From assembly GCA_948567375.1 (NCBI GenBank), contig OX419761.1, forward strand, positions 6,574,501 to 6,638,500: DNA of 64,000 nt, in the 5' to 3' direction. The translations under genes and the position numbers were made by a program. This document shows positions 35,290 to 47,520 of this stretch, piece by piece. Within the stretch, counting starts at the first letter, position 1; each line of letters begins with the position of its first letter. The notes under the pieces were generated by a model. The model made no database searches. It had not been told where the DNA came from and worked only from the letters and a program-made list of their open reading frames with translations. Source of the stretch: Lunularia cruciata (Eukaryota; Streptophyta; Marchantiopsida; Lunulariales; Lunulariaceae).

Positions 35290-35907
35290 ATCGATCGCTG
35301 TTCCAAGTTGCCCGAATGATTCTGGCAATTATTGCAGTTCCAGGCCCTGAGATAAGTCCAGCTGCTCCAAGTTGGCTAAGTTTGCAAAACTTCTGGGAAG
35401 GGCCTGCAACTCTACACAAAAATCCATTTTCAACTGCTTCAGGCTGAAAAGTTGGCCGAATGAATCGGGCATTGACTGCAATTTCCAGCACCGAGATAAG
35501 TCCAGCTGTTCCAAGTTGGCTAAGTTTCCAAAACTGCTGGGAGGGCTTGGAACAGCTGGCTAAGTTTCCAAAATTGCTGGGAAGGGCTTGCAACTCTGAA
35601 GAGCTGTATATGTTCATTTCCTTCGGGCGAATAAGTCTCCCAATGATTCCCGCAATGACTGCAGATTCTCACAGCTAATCAACTCTAGCTGTTCCAAGTT
35701 GCCTACGTTTCCATAACTGCTGGGAAGGGCCTGCAACCGTGGACAGCCAACCATTTTCAATTCCTTCAGGCGAAGTCCAGACGACCCTGCTGAGGACGAA
35801 GCGAAGAGGAGTACACACTCAAGGGAGGGACGAGTGCATATAAATTCGTCTTTGGGACCTAGCTCTCTCCTGGAGTACTTGTTTCCCAGACTCAGTAAAG
35901 TTTGCAT
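35290..35907 (-). pseudogene. LRR pseudogene fragment B
   Basis: Minus-strand LRRs of the HNL type: LQALPRSFANLANLEQLDLS, KLQSMPDSFGQLFSLKQLKM and LQALPSSYGNVGNLEQLELI. It matches fragment A but keeps more residues intact in the first two repeats. Frame changes (35,617, 35,514 and 35,907 starts) and a duplicated partial unit near 35,520-35,590 break it. No NB-ARC exon lies upstream. It shares the HNL-type 3' flank downstream. The most likely history is a copy of the 3' end of a relative of the intact HNL gene. Confidence 0.8.
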
Positions 35908-36442
35908 TTAATTTGCTGTCGTGTATTGAAATTTCGACGAAAGCCCAAATTTACGGGAGGTATAGAATCTTCGGCTGCAAATTGTAAGCACTCTCTAACG
36001 AATAGAAATACCCGGAACTGATATCTATCTATATGTCGAGCCAAATTCCCAAACATTGCTCCTTTAAGCCCCTTACCCGATTCTTCAGTATACGATACTA
36101 GTGCTTACGAGAATAGCTGGAATTTATAAAAAAATGTTCATATTGCAATTTGGCTGCAAACTGGAATATCTACCTAATGTGATGAGTAGATGCTTGACGT
36201 GTATTATAGTTGTGGTCGTTTGGTTCTTTAATTCTTCGCAACAAAAAACTTCCCGCCATGAACAGCACAGAACACGCGGACTGCGGTGAGGATGAGATTC
36301 TCAAGATTACTGCTTTGTAGATTAAGGGATCAATCGAAAGATGATTCATCTGTTGCATACACGATATTCTTTACATTCTAGATGAAGGTGTTGTACAAGG
36401 GAGTGGCACTCAAGGACTTGCTGTAAGTGAGAGAATAGAATC

Positions 36443-36917
36443 TCAAATTCTTTCACCAATGAACAGAGTAGCAATTGTCATGTTCGTTCTCATCGAGCCA
36501 TGAAGAAAAACTATGAGCGAAGCAGAAGTCGAATGGCACCCTATTGAGTCTGCTTTCACACAGTCTCTATCATCTGGGCGGTGTAGCGGCCGCCTGTAAC
36601 CCGAGTGGGAGCATGAGAGTTGGTAGTCGAAGCTGTTCTCGAGGACCGGTGGGGTCATGTGGAAGGCACGTCCACTTGAAGCGTAGAGTCTCCGTGTGGG
36701 CATTTCCATGGAGATGAGAAGTGCCTGCTGAGATAATGTAGAGGGCACAGCGTGAGGCGGGTGACCGAGCAGCGATCACCTCTCGCTCTACGCAGTCAAG
36801 GGATAGCGTGCTTGAATGCTTCCCAGCGATCATCCTCTCGAATCTGATTCCAACAACTACTCTCAGCTTTTTAATTTGTGATGTATGCATAGGTTGTTTC
36901 GTGTGATCAAGTAACAC
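36443..36917 (-). other. Conserved overlapping open frames of unknown function, copy 2
   Basis: Second copy of the pair of overlapping frames at 22,389-22,917, with a handful of amino-acid differences in either frame and no stops for about 100 codons. It is on the same strand as copy 1. Function unknown. Confidence 0.35.
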
Positions 36918-36973
36918 CTATCGTTATTGATTAATTAATGTAAACACCCCGCATCTGCATTAAAAAACTGCGG

Positions 36974-37189
36974 TGTACGTGGTGGGCATCGGTGGCAACC
37001 TGGATTGTTATAAGAATCTTGGTAGTACTCTGGTTGCTGCAAAGTATTGTTGACGCTAACCAAGTTTCACTAGATTGTACTGGCAATAGAACTGTGGAAG
37101 GATGGCTATCGTTAATCTTGATGATACCAAGTTGCATTCATCCTCTGCTCGATCACCGGGGGAATCTCCTTTTAAATGGTAAACGTTGA
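36974..37189 (+). pseudogene. Former small secreted or membrane-anchored protein
   Basis: The plus frame reads WWASVATWIVIRILVVLWLL and then QSIVDANQVSLDCTGN: a hydrophobic N-terminal segment like a signal peptide or membrane anchor, followed by a short polar region. Related DNA lies at 22,975-23,180 (plus) and 55,690-55,490 (minus). Copy 1 (ATG retained) is frameshifted after VDANRV, copy 2 (here) has lost the first ATG, and copy 3 contains a later stop, so all three look broken. I do not recognise the family. Confidence 0.35.
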
Positions 37190-37396
37190 GATACCTGGGG
37201 GAAGTTATGATCATCATTTCATTGATTCCCATGAAGCGGGCATCATTTCACTCAACCTTGACAAAGCCTTATGAAAAGTTTGAAACTCCATTTGAAGAAA
37301 GACTCTTCAGAATCCCTCAATCGTGCTGTCTCATGGGTAGACGGGTAGGGAACTGGGCTGTGTATCATAAGTACTAGTCGATGATAGATTTGAGCA

Positions 37397-37591
37397 GCTA
37401 ATGCTAAGAGTAATTCTATCTATAACCATCCAAGTTAGAATTACTGACGTTGGATGGATGTCCACAAAATTAGATCTCTGCCGAATTCCTTCTCGCAACT
37501 TCTCCATCTGAAGGAATTGAGGATCACTGAGTGTCCAGGGTTGCAGGCCCTTCCCAGCAGTATTGGAAACTTAGGCAACTTGGAAAGGTTA
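37397..37591 (+). pseudogene. 195-bp LRR fragment bridging two duplicated blocks
   Basis: By eye this segment is identical to 41,763-41,957. It encodes LRR text of the HNL type (LKELRITECPGLQALPSSIG). On its left is the end of the 34.3-37.4-kb duplication; on its right is the start of the 17-kb repeat copy, with GGTTA shared by both parents at the right junction. It is a bridge or filler, not a gene. Confidence 0.85.
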
Positions 37592-38979
37592 ACTCTTAGA
37601 TTACACCAAGATTTGGGTTCCATATTCTGATTGGGTATTGTTAGGATTGGTTTGGTTAACTCTTGGACTATCTATCAATACTTGGGCTCTAAATGTTAGT
37701 CTAAGTACTTTTGGGCTTAGGTCGTTAACTCTCAAACTGTATACCAAGACTTGTGATTTGATTCTTTGTTTCAATATTTTAAGTATTAGTTTTCTCAACT
37801 CTTAGACTACCTACCAAGATTTGGGATCCATTATTAGTTTGGTTCACTCTTAGACAACCTCAAGACGTGGGCTCCATGTTTGTATTTGGGTATTCTTAGA
37901 GTTCATTTGACCCCTCCCTCATAATACTTATTTTATTGAGTCTATAACACCCATGCAACTTGCTCGCAGAATGTATTGTTAGATATGATTTGGTGTGAAG
38001 CCTCCTGGTCCAAATATTTTTCCATAATAATCATGGTTCCTATTTAATTGGGTATTAGAAAGTTGAACATCTTTTGATATCTTGGACTAAGTAGAAGTCC
38101 CTTTTAGTGCCGGCTTTGAAGTCCTAGTGACTTTTAATCAAGACTAGAGTTCCTACTCCATGCCAATAGCAATACTGGAAAAGTGTTTGAGGTTATTATT
38201 TGAGAAAGGTTGGTATGTGATAAAGAATTTATCATAATTTCCGTTGAAATTATTATATTTTTTATTTGCATTGAAAATTAATTTTTTTATCCGGTCCTAG
38301 ACTGTTTATCAGTTGGGTATCGGGCACCAAGAGAGATTAGAATTACTAATATTAATACTAAGATGAACTTGAAGGAGCACTAAACTAAGATAATGCACAT
38401 TTTGTCTCAAGTGATTACACTTCTTGGCTCATTTGAAATCAGAGAACTCCACAAATAAAGCATCGACCTGTTTGAGACAAGCGTATATAAATGGACAAGA
38501 AAATAGCGCACTCCTCCTTAGACCTCGGTTCAATGCAGAAGGGTTGTAAATTGGGCTTACATCTCAATTTAGAAGAAACTTAAGATTTTTTCCAATAAAA
38601 CTTGATTAGGTTTAAATTACCTCTCTCTTACCAGGTTCCAAACTGATGAACAGCTATATCTCGTACCCCACACCAAGACTATTTCGCATTGAGTCAAAAC
38701 TTTGGACATGGATGAAATGATCTTTGATCCTCTGCAGCCACTTGTTATGTATATTCAAGGGATTAAAATTTGAATTCAAGGGATAAAATTAATTAAGATT
38801 AAAATTATAATTCAAGGAATAAAATTTGAACTTAGAATTTGAAGTCTTTGGAACATTTTCCTCAAATTTTTATTAAAAACATAATTGAGTAATTGAGTCC
38901 TGTACATAACAACATTACTAAGTTCAAAAGGTCAATTATGTTGCCAACTAAAACAACTGGCACTTGTTCTTAAATAGAT
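37587..38979. repeat. Dispersed repeat block, copy 2
   Basis: Direct copy of 17,421-18,797, including the degenerate internal tandem units at its start. By eye it is clearly more diverged from its partner than the 22/36-kb duplication is, so the two blocks were probably not copied at the same time. No conserved reading frame. Confidence 0.75.
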
Positions 38980-40682
38980 TGACCAACAAGCCCAATTAAA
39001 TACCCCAAAGGAAAAGTATAAATGGAATACAAGTGCACAAAAATGCCCAAATTTTCATGACATCTGTAGTGACAAAGCTAATTTGCTCAGACATTGAAGT
39101 TGTACTATTTGCACTCATAGTTATTTTGGTAGTTGCTCATGGACTACTTGATGGTGGCCCAATAATTTCATCAATGAGGGCTATTGATCAAATAGTGGGA
39201 TACACCATCACTTTGCAATATTTGATGTGTCGCTAGGACTGAAGACCTAGAGCGAGTAGAGGGGTATACTTTTGAAATGCAACTCTAGATCTCATTTCTT
39301 TGATGTTGAGCCTTCAAGTTCTTGACTATGCTGGATAGAGGTCGATGAGTGTCATATGGAATCTCTTAGCTAGAGTGTGTATGGCTTGATTGTAATCAAT
39401 GCAAATTGTTGGCAAATTGGTGAGTGAAATATCAAGTTTAGATCTGATTTTAGTGTGATTCAAGTGGAAACATGAACTGATTATTATTGTACTTTAGAGC
39501 TCATGTATGACTTATGTATGAGTTGTACTTCAATAGTGTATGACATTGATAACAATGGATGTTGTGTAGCAATGTATATATGCACAACAAAATAGACAAG
39601 AGTAGTTGGGACTCTATGAAAAGGGGCACTTCTTAGTACATTAAACAATGTACTAAGAAGAGAAACCAACTCTAGAAACTCTAAAAAGATGTAAAGTGAG
39701 CAAAGTATGAACCTTTAACTAAATTATGTGATAGAGATCCTCCAAGGATATGTCTTGCAAATCTGAGGAGAGAGTTGTCAATGGAATAAGAGCATCCACT
39801 ATCGATGCTCGTCGATGAAGGGTTAGAGCTTATGATCTCTATAGGGTGACAAAGATCCTTTGCCAAAAGTAAGAGTAAGCATGGCGGGTGAGAAAGCCAA
39901 GGCACCTCTCCTTTGTAATGAGCCATGTGCTACCTCTCAAAAGTGACTATCAAATTGATGATGAAGGTGGCCAAAAATCTCCATTGCTAGGAGAATGAAG
40001 GCATTAGAGGTAAGCCATGGAACATAGTGTTCTCCTTCTCCTTAGTGGTAATGATAGGTACAACTTGCCAAGACCACATCATACAACATATGTCTTCCAT
40101 CCCTAAAAGTGACAATATTTATCTCCACCTTCCGGTGAGATGTGCCTGGCAGGACCATCCATATTTGAATCCAAACCTATGAGTGAGTAGAGTGTAGGAT
40201 CTAGGTCACCATATCTCTAATGGTATTGTGGACTATGGTAGGCTTTCCTCCTATGGTACAACAAAAGATGTGTATAACCTCCAAAGAAAATGTAGAACCA
40301 TAAGGGTATTGGTCCGGTATGGCCAAGAGTGTTGGATATGGTAAACCTAGCCAAATCCAAAGGGTGGTAAACTCTTCCAATGTGAACTGAAAGTACTCAA
40401 TCAAAGAGAAGCGTGAAGCTGAGCTTTAGGCTATTGTTGATCTGCCAACTTGAGGTGAGACATTTACCATCAATTTTTATTGAACTAAGTCTTAAACTTT
40501 TAAAGATTTTACAAGATATTTTCTAAATTTACCAAGAATGTTCATTTCCATAATGATGCTAATATTCTCAATTCAAAACCACCCTATTAAGTACGATAAT
40601 GAGACATGATTTTTTTTTCTCTTGGCAAAATCATACAGAAAAATGATCCATACTCAAGAAAGTCCAAGGAACTCAGCAAGGT
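38980..40682. other. Stretch with decayed minus-strand coding traces, no assigned gene
   Basis: Minus-strand frames at 40,404-40,201 (FQFTLEEFTTLWIWLGLPYP) and 39,926-39,681, together with the stop-broken stretch between them (TFRDGRHMLYDVVLASCTYH), read like one interrupted protein of about 200 residues. I do not recognise it. It may be a gag-like or other mobile-element protein, judged only from its setting among repeats. Confidence 0.35.
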
Positions 40683-41165
40683 CAACTACATGAGAAACCT
40701 TTGGAGATTTAGATACACATGATGCTTCAAGTACAGTCTATGGAAAGAAGATTGCGGCAGAAATGCTTGAGATAGATTAACCAAAATTGGACTTTGGCAT
40801 TTTAATTTAGTGATACCTCATGTTAACCAAAAGATTTAATGGCACCATAGAGCTTGATGTGGATAAAGGCACTCCGGGTTAACACTCAACACCTGTAACA
40901 TAGAGAAAAAAGATGGGGATACTTTGGGTATCAACTACATGAGAAACCTTTGGAGATTTAGATACATATGATGCTTTGAGTAGAGTCTATGGAAAGAAGA
41001 TTGTGGCAAAAATGCTTGAGATAGATTAACCAAAATTGAACTTTGGCATTTTAACTTAGTGATACCTCATGTTAACCAAAAGATTTAATGGCACCATAGA
41101 GCTTGATGTGGATAAAGGCACTCCGGGCTAACACTCAACACATGTAACATAGAGAAACAAAGTTT
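40683..41165. repeat. Tandem duplication, 249 bp x 2
   Basis: Units start at CAACTACATGAGAAACC (40,683) and again at 40,932. They run through ATTAACCAAAATTG and GGCACTCCGGG to AACATAGAGAAA. There are few differences, so this is a moderately recent tandem duplication. No coding potential seen. Confidence 0.9.
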
Positions 41166-41762
41166 AACATAGAATATCATAGTTCTTCCCTATTATTCCC
41201 ATGCAAAAAATCTTCTAATTTTCTACTATGGAAGTGGTCCTTATGTTATAGCCATGGGGGAAACTTTGGGTATCCCCATGTCAGAAGTAATCCAATCTTA
41301 CCTTGAAAAAGAGTTCTTAAATTGTATTTCCGCTCCATCTTGATTGCATATAAATTTGGAATTTAGGATTTGTTGTTGTAAACAAAATAAACACTTCTAA
41401 AATTTGAAGTATCACATTTGACATCCAAAGATTTCACCCAAAACTGTTAAGGAGAACTGATCTGAAACTTTATGGAATTATCTTCATATTTCTACTCAGT
41501 TACTTTTATCAATTTTATTTTCTCAATCATAGAATAAATAAGAAATATATAATAATTTCAAATGAAATAATTATTAAAAATTAAAAAATTTCATACATAA
41601 TGAAAACGAATTTCCTTTTCTTCTCAATATTTTTTCTATACATAATTTTTTATTTTTTTTGGGCTCTACCAGGAACTTTCGGGACGATTACCCTACAAGA
41701 TGAAATGAACTGCCAAGAAGTTTAGAGAGTATACCTCTCAGAATAAAATTATCTCTCTACTT

Positions 41763-42340
41763 GCTAATGCTAAGAGTAATTCTATCTATAACCATCCAAG
41801 TTAGAATTACTGACGTTGGATGGATGTCCACAAAATTAGATCTCTGCCGAATTCCTTCTCGCAACTTCTCCATCTGAAGGAATTGAGGATCACTGAGTGT
41901 CCAGGGTTGCAGGCCCTTCCCAGCAGTATTGGAAACTTAGGCAACTTGGAAAGGTTAGTATTAAATGGGTGCGATAAACTGCAGACATTGCCGGAGTAGT
42001 AGGGGGACTTCTTCCCCTGACGGGTTTGAGGATCATTGAGTGTTCAGGGTTGCAGGCCCTTCCCAACAGTTTCGGATACTTAGGCAACTTGGAAAGGCTA
42101 ATCTTAAATGGGTGCGCGAAACTGCATACATTGCCGGAATTCGTTGGGGGACTTCTTCGCCTGAAGGGTTTGAGTATGGACTGGTGTTCAGGGTTGCAGG
42201 CTCTTCCCACCAGTTTCGGAAACTTAGGCAACTTGGAAGAGCTAGTCTATATCTATATATAGGTGCGAGAAGAGCTAGTCTATATATAGGCACGAGAAAT
42301 TGCAGTCATTGCCGGTATCGTTGCGGGGACTTCTTCACAT
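41763..42340 (+). pseudogene. LRR pseudogene fragment C
   Basis: Plus-strand LRRs homologous to the beginning of the HNL array; the 5' part matches the HNL gene around 6,040-5,900 on the opposite strand. The text runs LHLKELRITECPGLQALPSS, then RLVLNGCDKLQTLPE followed by two stop codons. It resumes in another frame (42,026-42,262) as CSGLQALPNSFGYLGNLERL with LPEFVGGLLRLKGLSMDWC, and ends in a short AT-rich duplication (TATATCTATATATAGG). Only about six repeats are present and no other NLR domain. Its first 195 bp were copied to 37,397-37,591. Confidence 0.85.
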
Positions 42341-42639
42341 GAAGAAGTCACATCTCTTAGGTGCGCTAGAGAAAATTTCTCATATAGACTCTGTTGGGGC
42401 TTAGTCCCATGTTACCTTTTTTTCCTCTCCCTTGTAGGTTTGATGGGGTCTTCGTATCCTTCATTTTTCTTCCGTGGTTATCTTACCCATTTCAATAGGA
42501 CGTTGTGTATCAACATGCTACTTATTAGAATACCCTTTCTAATGTTTGATGGGGTCTTCGTATCCTTAGAATACCCTTTCTAATAGTATGTGTTTGTGCA
42601 GTTTTGCGATTTAGTGTTTCTTGCATCGTATTTATTTCT

Positions 42640-44030
42640 CAGTGAGGCCTTGAAGACGATGTTGAAGCGAGAAGCAACCCACAGAAGTCGAGAAGCTGAA
42701 GTGATAGAGTGGATTTACGGTAATGGTGGTGGTGTTCCTACTCGGGCAGTGAAGAAATTCAAGCTTCTGTCAGGCATAGTGTGGACTTGGTGGGCCAATC
42801 ACGGTGGTATTATTGACGCTTTGTCTAGTGACCTGACAAGGAAACGTCTAAGCGGCAGTGCTTGCAAAGGCATCTTCACTGAATTTGATGAACAAAGTCT
42901 CTGATATGATAATGAATCTGAGAGTTGCAAAAGAGCACGTAACCTGAGAGACGATCTGCCACATCGCCGAAGAAAATGCCAAACAAGAAAACATTAGAGA
43001 GGAGAATTTCAAAGTTTCAGATGGTTGGCTAACAAAGTTTATGGACCAAAATTGGTTCTCATGTTGTAGAGTTACAAATTTGGCCACACTTTCTGATGAA
43101 ATACTGCTGAGTCGCACTTTTGAATATATGAAATACTTGAGCAATTTTTTAAAAACATACGCCTTATCCAATACGATATTGATGGATGAGACTGTTTTGT
43201 ATCTAGAAGATCCTTGGCAAACAATAATCTGACATAACAGGAGTCTTGTCAAAAACTATTGGATTTGCATCAATGAGAATAATCGGTGTGCTTGCCGTAG
43301 AAGTAGATGGAAGCAAAGTGATGCCACTGGTGATTATTACAGGCAATGATTCACCTCTCCATAAAAAGCATGGTCTATGGGTGGTTTATCAAAACAAAGC
43401 ATGGATTAACAAGGGACTGCTGATTTCATGGATGAAGCTGATATTCCCACTTGTTGCTGGGGATCTTCAAGGAAAGCTAATGGTATGGGATTTTTACAGA
43501 GCTCATATTTTGAATGATGTGAAGTCCTACATGAAAAATTGAAAAAAAGTTCAACAGATATTCTTGGCAGACTGACTCCTTACGTACAAGTTTGTGATAT
43601 CAGAATTTACAAGTGATTTCAGGATAATCTAACTCCTTTGATTGAGGCTTGAAAGAAATCAGGCAATATTGAGCTTACTCGAGGAGGTAACCCAAAACCT
43701 CCAAAAGAAGAAATAATCTGCGATTGGGTAAAGACAGGATGACGAAACACTCTCAAGTCAGTGATTCAGGAATCAATTGTTCGAGCTGGTTTTCATGACA
43801 ACTTTGAAGAATGGCACATTAAGCGCCACGATATTTATGGGTCCCCGGTTAAAAGAACTCTACATCTCTAACCGAAATTAAGTAGTGGAGGAATTTGAAG
43901 TTCAGAACAAAGAACCCTAGATCTCTAACCAAAATGAAGTCGTGGAGGAATTTGAAATTCAAAACAAAGAACTTCGGATCTCTAACCAAAATGAAGTAGT
44001 GGAGGAATTTGAAGTTCAGAACATATTCCT
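42640..44030 (+). pseudogene. Pogo/CENP-B-like (Tc1/mariner superfamily) transposase, broken
   Basis: Plus-strand frames give, in order: an N-terminal helix-turn-helix (REAEVIEWIYGNGGGVPTRA, then WTWWANHGG); a second CENP-B-type DNA-binding domain (AEENAKQENIREENFKVSDG with WLTKFMDQNW); and a DDE domain. The first Asp is in ILMDETVLYLEDP (43,185), the second in LMVWDFYRAH (43,489), and a likely third in VQVCDIRIYK (43,596). Frameshifts lie near 42,905, 43,240 and 43,550, with stops after 43,610. The end carries an in-frame acidic 19-residue tandem repeat. Such enzymes cut and paste DNA in the nucleus. Terminal inverted repeats were not identified. Confidence 0.85.
43864..44026 (+). repeat. 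57-bp tandem repeat at the transposase C-terminus
   Basis: Three units start at ATCTCTAACC (43,864, 43,921, 43,978). The period of 57 bp is 19 codons, and the plus frame reads ISNQNEVVEEFEIQNKELR with small changes, so the array extends an acidic C-terminal tail in frame. The second and third units are closest to each other. Confidence 0.9.
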
Positions 44031-44059
44031 CGTAGAAAACGAAATTAAAACGCATTATC

Positions 44060-47000
44060 TAATAAAACGCCCTTTCTATTCAAACGCCATGTTCTGACAG
44101 GGCGTTGTAGTACAATGCCGGCATTGAATTAGAGCGGTTACATTATAATGAAGATGTATGACCTCGCTATCGTTAAGAACGGCAAGAATAAATTTCAGTG
44201 GTCTTGAGTGATAAACTTCAGGTAAACACTCAAAGTAAATATATATATATATAGAGCGAGATAGATTATCAAGTGATTAAGATTTTAATGGTTTTACATT
44301 GGAACTTTAGTTGGCAAAACGTATCAAAGGTGTAAGAATAAATGCTAATAATATGTATTAATATTTTAAGTATTCTTCTCAATCTAGACTTGAATTGAAC
44401 ATTATCTTTTTCCACTACTTTTCAAAAAAAAAAAGAGGCTAAATTACTTTCTTGTTTTGTATTTTGAATAATGAGAATGATGAGAAAGTTTGTAAACGAG
44501 AAACAAAACGCAAAGGAAATTTGAAATGTGGCTTTCTCATAGCACCTGCCCATAATATTTTAACCGATCAATGTATGTGGTTAATATCTGATGAAAATAG
44601 AACATAAAGAAGAATAAGTATCAAATATAAAAATATTAATACCAGATTACAAACTGTCTTCAATGATTTTGGTACAACGTAAACTAATCAAATTATTGGT
44701 GCTGAATATTCATGAGGAGATTCCTCCTAAATCAACCGTTAGAGATTTTCTGGGATTCATTTCAAAGAAAGAGGTCATGTGGACATGAAAACACTCCAAG
44801 CTTACATGATCTACATTTAAATAATGCAAGTGACGTTCACACCAAGACGGCTGGTGTGAACTAGGAGGTATCCCTCGATGTTTTGTAATGTCACCACGGG
44901 ATACAGCTGATTAAGGTGGATTACAGTAGCCAAAATCTATAATATATCTAAAGAAGGAAAAAAATACAAAATGTTGTAAAATCAGATATGTACACATTTT
45001 TTTATTGTTCTGAACAGGGAACATAATAAATTTAGGGTAATATGACTTTATGAAATTGAAATATAGAGGTCTACATTGACTTAATTTGGATTTTATCATT
45101 AATTACATCATATAAATATAAATAGAAGTGACCAATGCTTCTTGAAGCTGTGCATAATATGAAAATATTTTTTAGAAGCTCTGCATAATATACATTCCCA
45201 TGATTTTAAGAAGAATGTTACAATTCTCATTTCATTGTAGAAATAACGTAAGTTTTAGTATACCAAACATACTTTTGTATAAAAATATTTGATATCTAAT
45301 TTCTACCTCCTAAATAGTTTTTCAAAATCTCTGTTAGTGTGGTCCAAGCTAATTAGATACACTAATTATATGTCAATACTAGTTACCCAAATGGAGTACC
45401 CAAAATTTCAACTGTCAATTTTAAGAGTGGATAGCGCTCGCACTTATGAACTCCAGAATCTGGCAAGATTATCATGGCATTGGGCAAAAATCTTGATTCA
45501 AAGTAGTAGGGTTACGGCCTTCTTCTATGAAGGAAGACACAACGATTTCTCCCATGGTTTTAAATTTGATCTGAACATTAAAAAGAAAAGGCAACCACAT
45601 AGCAAACACAAAAGATGGGAAGACTTTATCAAGCCATTCAAGGGAGAGATAAAAGAGGTGAAATGGGTCTGGATGTCAATACTATCGATATGAGGAATCT
45701 GCCCTATTGCACCTAAGATATCTGAGCTATGCAAGTCTTAAGGTCTATAAAGTAATAGAGCATCCAAAGAAGCATCACTTAGTGTGAGTGCTCTTTTATG
45801 GATTGCACTAGCATATGTTGCCACCATAGTTTTGCCACTTTATTTGATTGGCTTGAAGCAAAAATAATGTATCTCCATTCATCTTGAAGATTAACTTTAA
45901 AATAACATTTTCAATCCAATACAAAATTTCTTTACGGTACTCAATAGATTCTTGGCTTCAAAAACCTTCAATTTTGGAAATCATATTCACTTTTCTCCTT
46001 CTCAAAGTGTTTCTCTCTTGATGTGTTCTTGTCATTGATGACGTCTCTCTTTCAATAATCAAACAAGATGTTCAATTTGTTATTGTATAATATAATAACT
46101 TTGTGCATCGTCACCATGGCTACTACTCTATCAAGGTACCTATATGCAATTATCTAAGTTAACATGTAGATGTAACATGTCCACCACTCCTTGTAAGTTA
46201 TAATTGAATGTATCAATGGTTCATCACACAAGGTGATTACATTCAAAAAAATTTACTCAAAATATGAAATGATGCTTTGGTAATACAAAGATACAAAAAT
46301 CACAATGGTTTGAGTGGAATGGATTTGGAATGCATAGATTGCATCCGTCCATCTACTCATTCCTACCATGATACTACTATAAAAGACCAAGGAGAAAAAT
46401 AGTAAAATGGACTACTGAAGTGTGAGATCACATTGGGATTCACAATGAGGTTGAAAGTTCATGAAAGAATCCAGACAACATACAACCTTTGATAGTCCTT
46501 TGTGGAGAACTCTTCATTAATGAAAATAGTTCGGATATAGGAGGAGATGAGAGTAGAAGCTGTCGAGGATGCGTATATATATAATTGCAGATGAAATGTA
46601 AACATGATATGTGCTCGGCAAGATGCGTATTCAAACCATAAAGGATATCAAGTGAATTTAACAAGCTTCAATTAAACTGAAGAAAAGGGGTGATATCGAG
46701 AGCAACACATGTATAAAGCTAATAAACATCGTTTAATCGGCAACAGCTATGTCAAAGAATATTGTAGATTGGGTTATCGACTACAAACAAGAGGATAGGG
46801 TATCAGGAAATGAGGGTAAAAGCCGTCTAGAGACGTGGGATGCAGAGCTAAGCTTTAGGAGGACCGGATAGAGCAAATAGGATAGCATAGAGTTTCAGAT
46901 TTCGAAATGATGAAATTTTTACAAGTAGAGAGTTGACATCCGTAAAAGAAATATAGATTTCCATATACATACTCTATGAGGTCGGCTTCTTTTCCAATCC

Positions 47001-47520
47001 TAAAAAGAAATTTGAACGCTCCTTATAACATTTTACAGGTAACAAAAAGCCCTTTACCGGTGACAGGCGTTTCACTTTTAGGCGTTTACTGGTGTAATTA
47101 GTCGAGGCTTTAGTGAGATCATTAACGGGAAATTAGATGTAAAAGTCAAACGACCAGAGTTGTAACGATTATAAGGTGCCACGTGCATGAGACAGAGTGT
47201 TAATGAATTTGTCACAACGCTTGAAAACTATGTCAAACACAAAACAAAAAGTTGAAGGAGAAGAAAATTTGACAATCTCCGCGCCATCTTTCGATTGGAG
47301 ATGGTTGAATTTTGAGCTTCGACGCCAATCATTTGGATGAGATCGGAATGAGTAATACAAATGAATTTTTGCTGTACAATTCAGTTTACAATAATATTTA
47401 TTGTATTCCATTGTAGATTCGTTTCCCAGTTTCTTATCACTCTAGACCTGTGAGTGAAATAGAGAATGGTGACATATATGAGGTCAAGGGGTGAGTCACT
47501 AACTGAAATCAGTTACTGTT
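44060..47520. other. AT-rich stretch without a recognisable gene
   Basis: Contains a (TA)n run near 44,240 and scattered short frames. The longest is a 134-codon plus frame at 45,289-45,693, with a basic patch (DLNIKKKRQPHSKHKRWEDF) and no known domain. A piece at about 46,585-46,790 matches 49,880-50,080. No RNA gene or element boundary was recognised. Confidence 0.5.
46585..46790. repeat. Dispersed repeat, partner at 49,880-50,080
   Basis: Shared landmarks in the same order and orientation: ATGAAAT..ACATGATT, GATATCGAGAGCAACACATG (GATC... in the partner), AAGCT(A/G)(A/G)TAA(A/G)CATCGT, and GGTAACAG/GGCAACAG. Diverged direct repeat with no reading frame. Confidence 0.65.

Larger units (their letters stand above)
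34318..37396. repeat. Segmental duplication, copy 2
   Basis: Direct copy of 19,325-23,395 lacking the equivalent of 20,830-21,905. Its first 570 bp additionally match the HNL 3' flank (2,857-3,730), which the first copy keeps only in part. The block ends abruptly at 37,396, where a 195-bp LRR fragment begins. Confidence 0.85.

Noticed and set aside
43849-44055. Minus-strand frame of 68 codons with a repeated FVLNFKFLHYFI pattern
   Set aside because: Antisense shadow of the 57-bp tandem repeat at the transposase end.
44230-44260. (TA)n run considered as an origin or promoter
   Set aside because: Simple microsatellite in AT-rich DNA with no linked gene.
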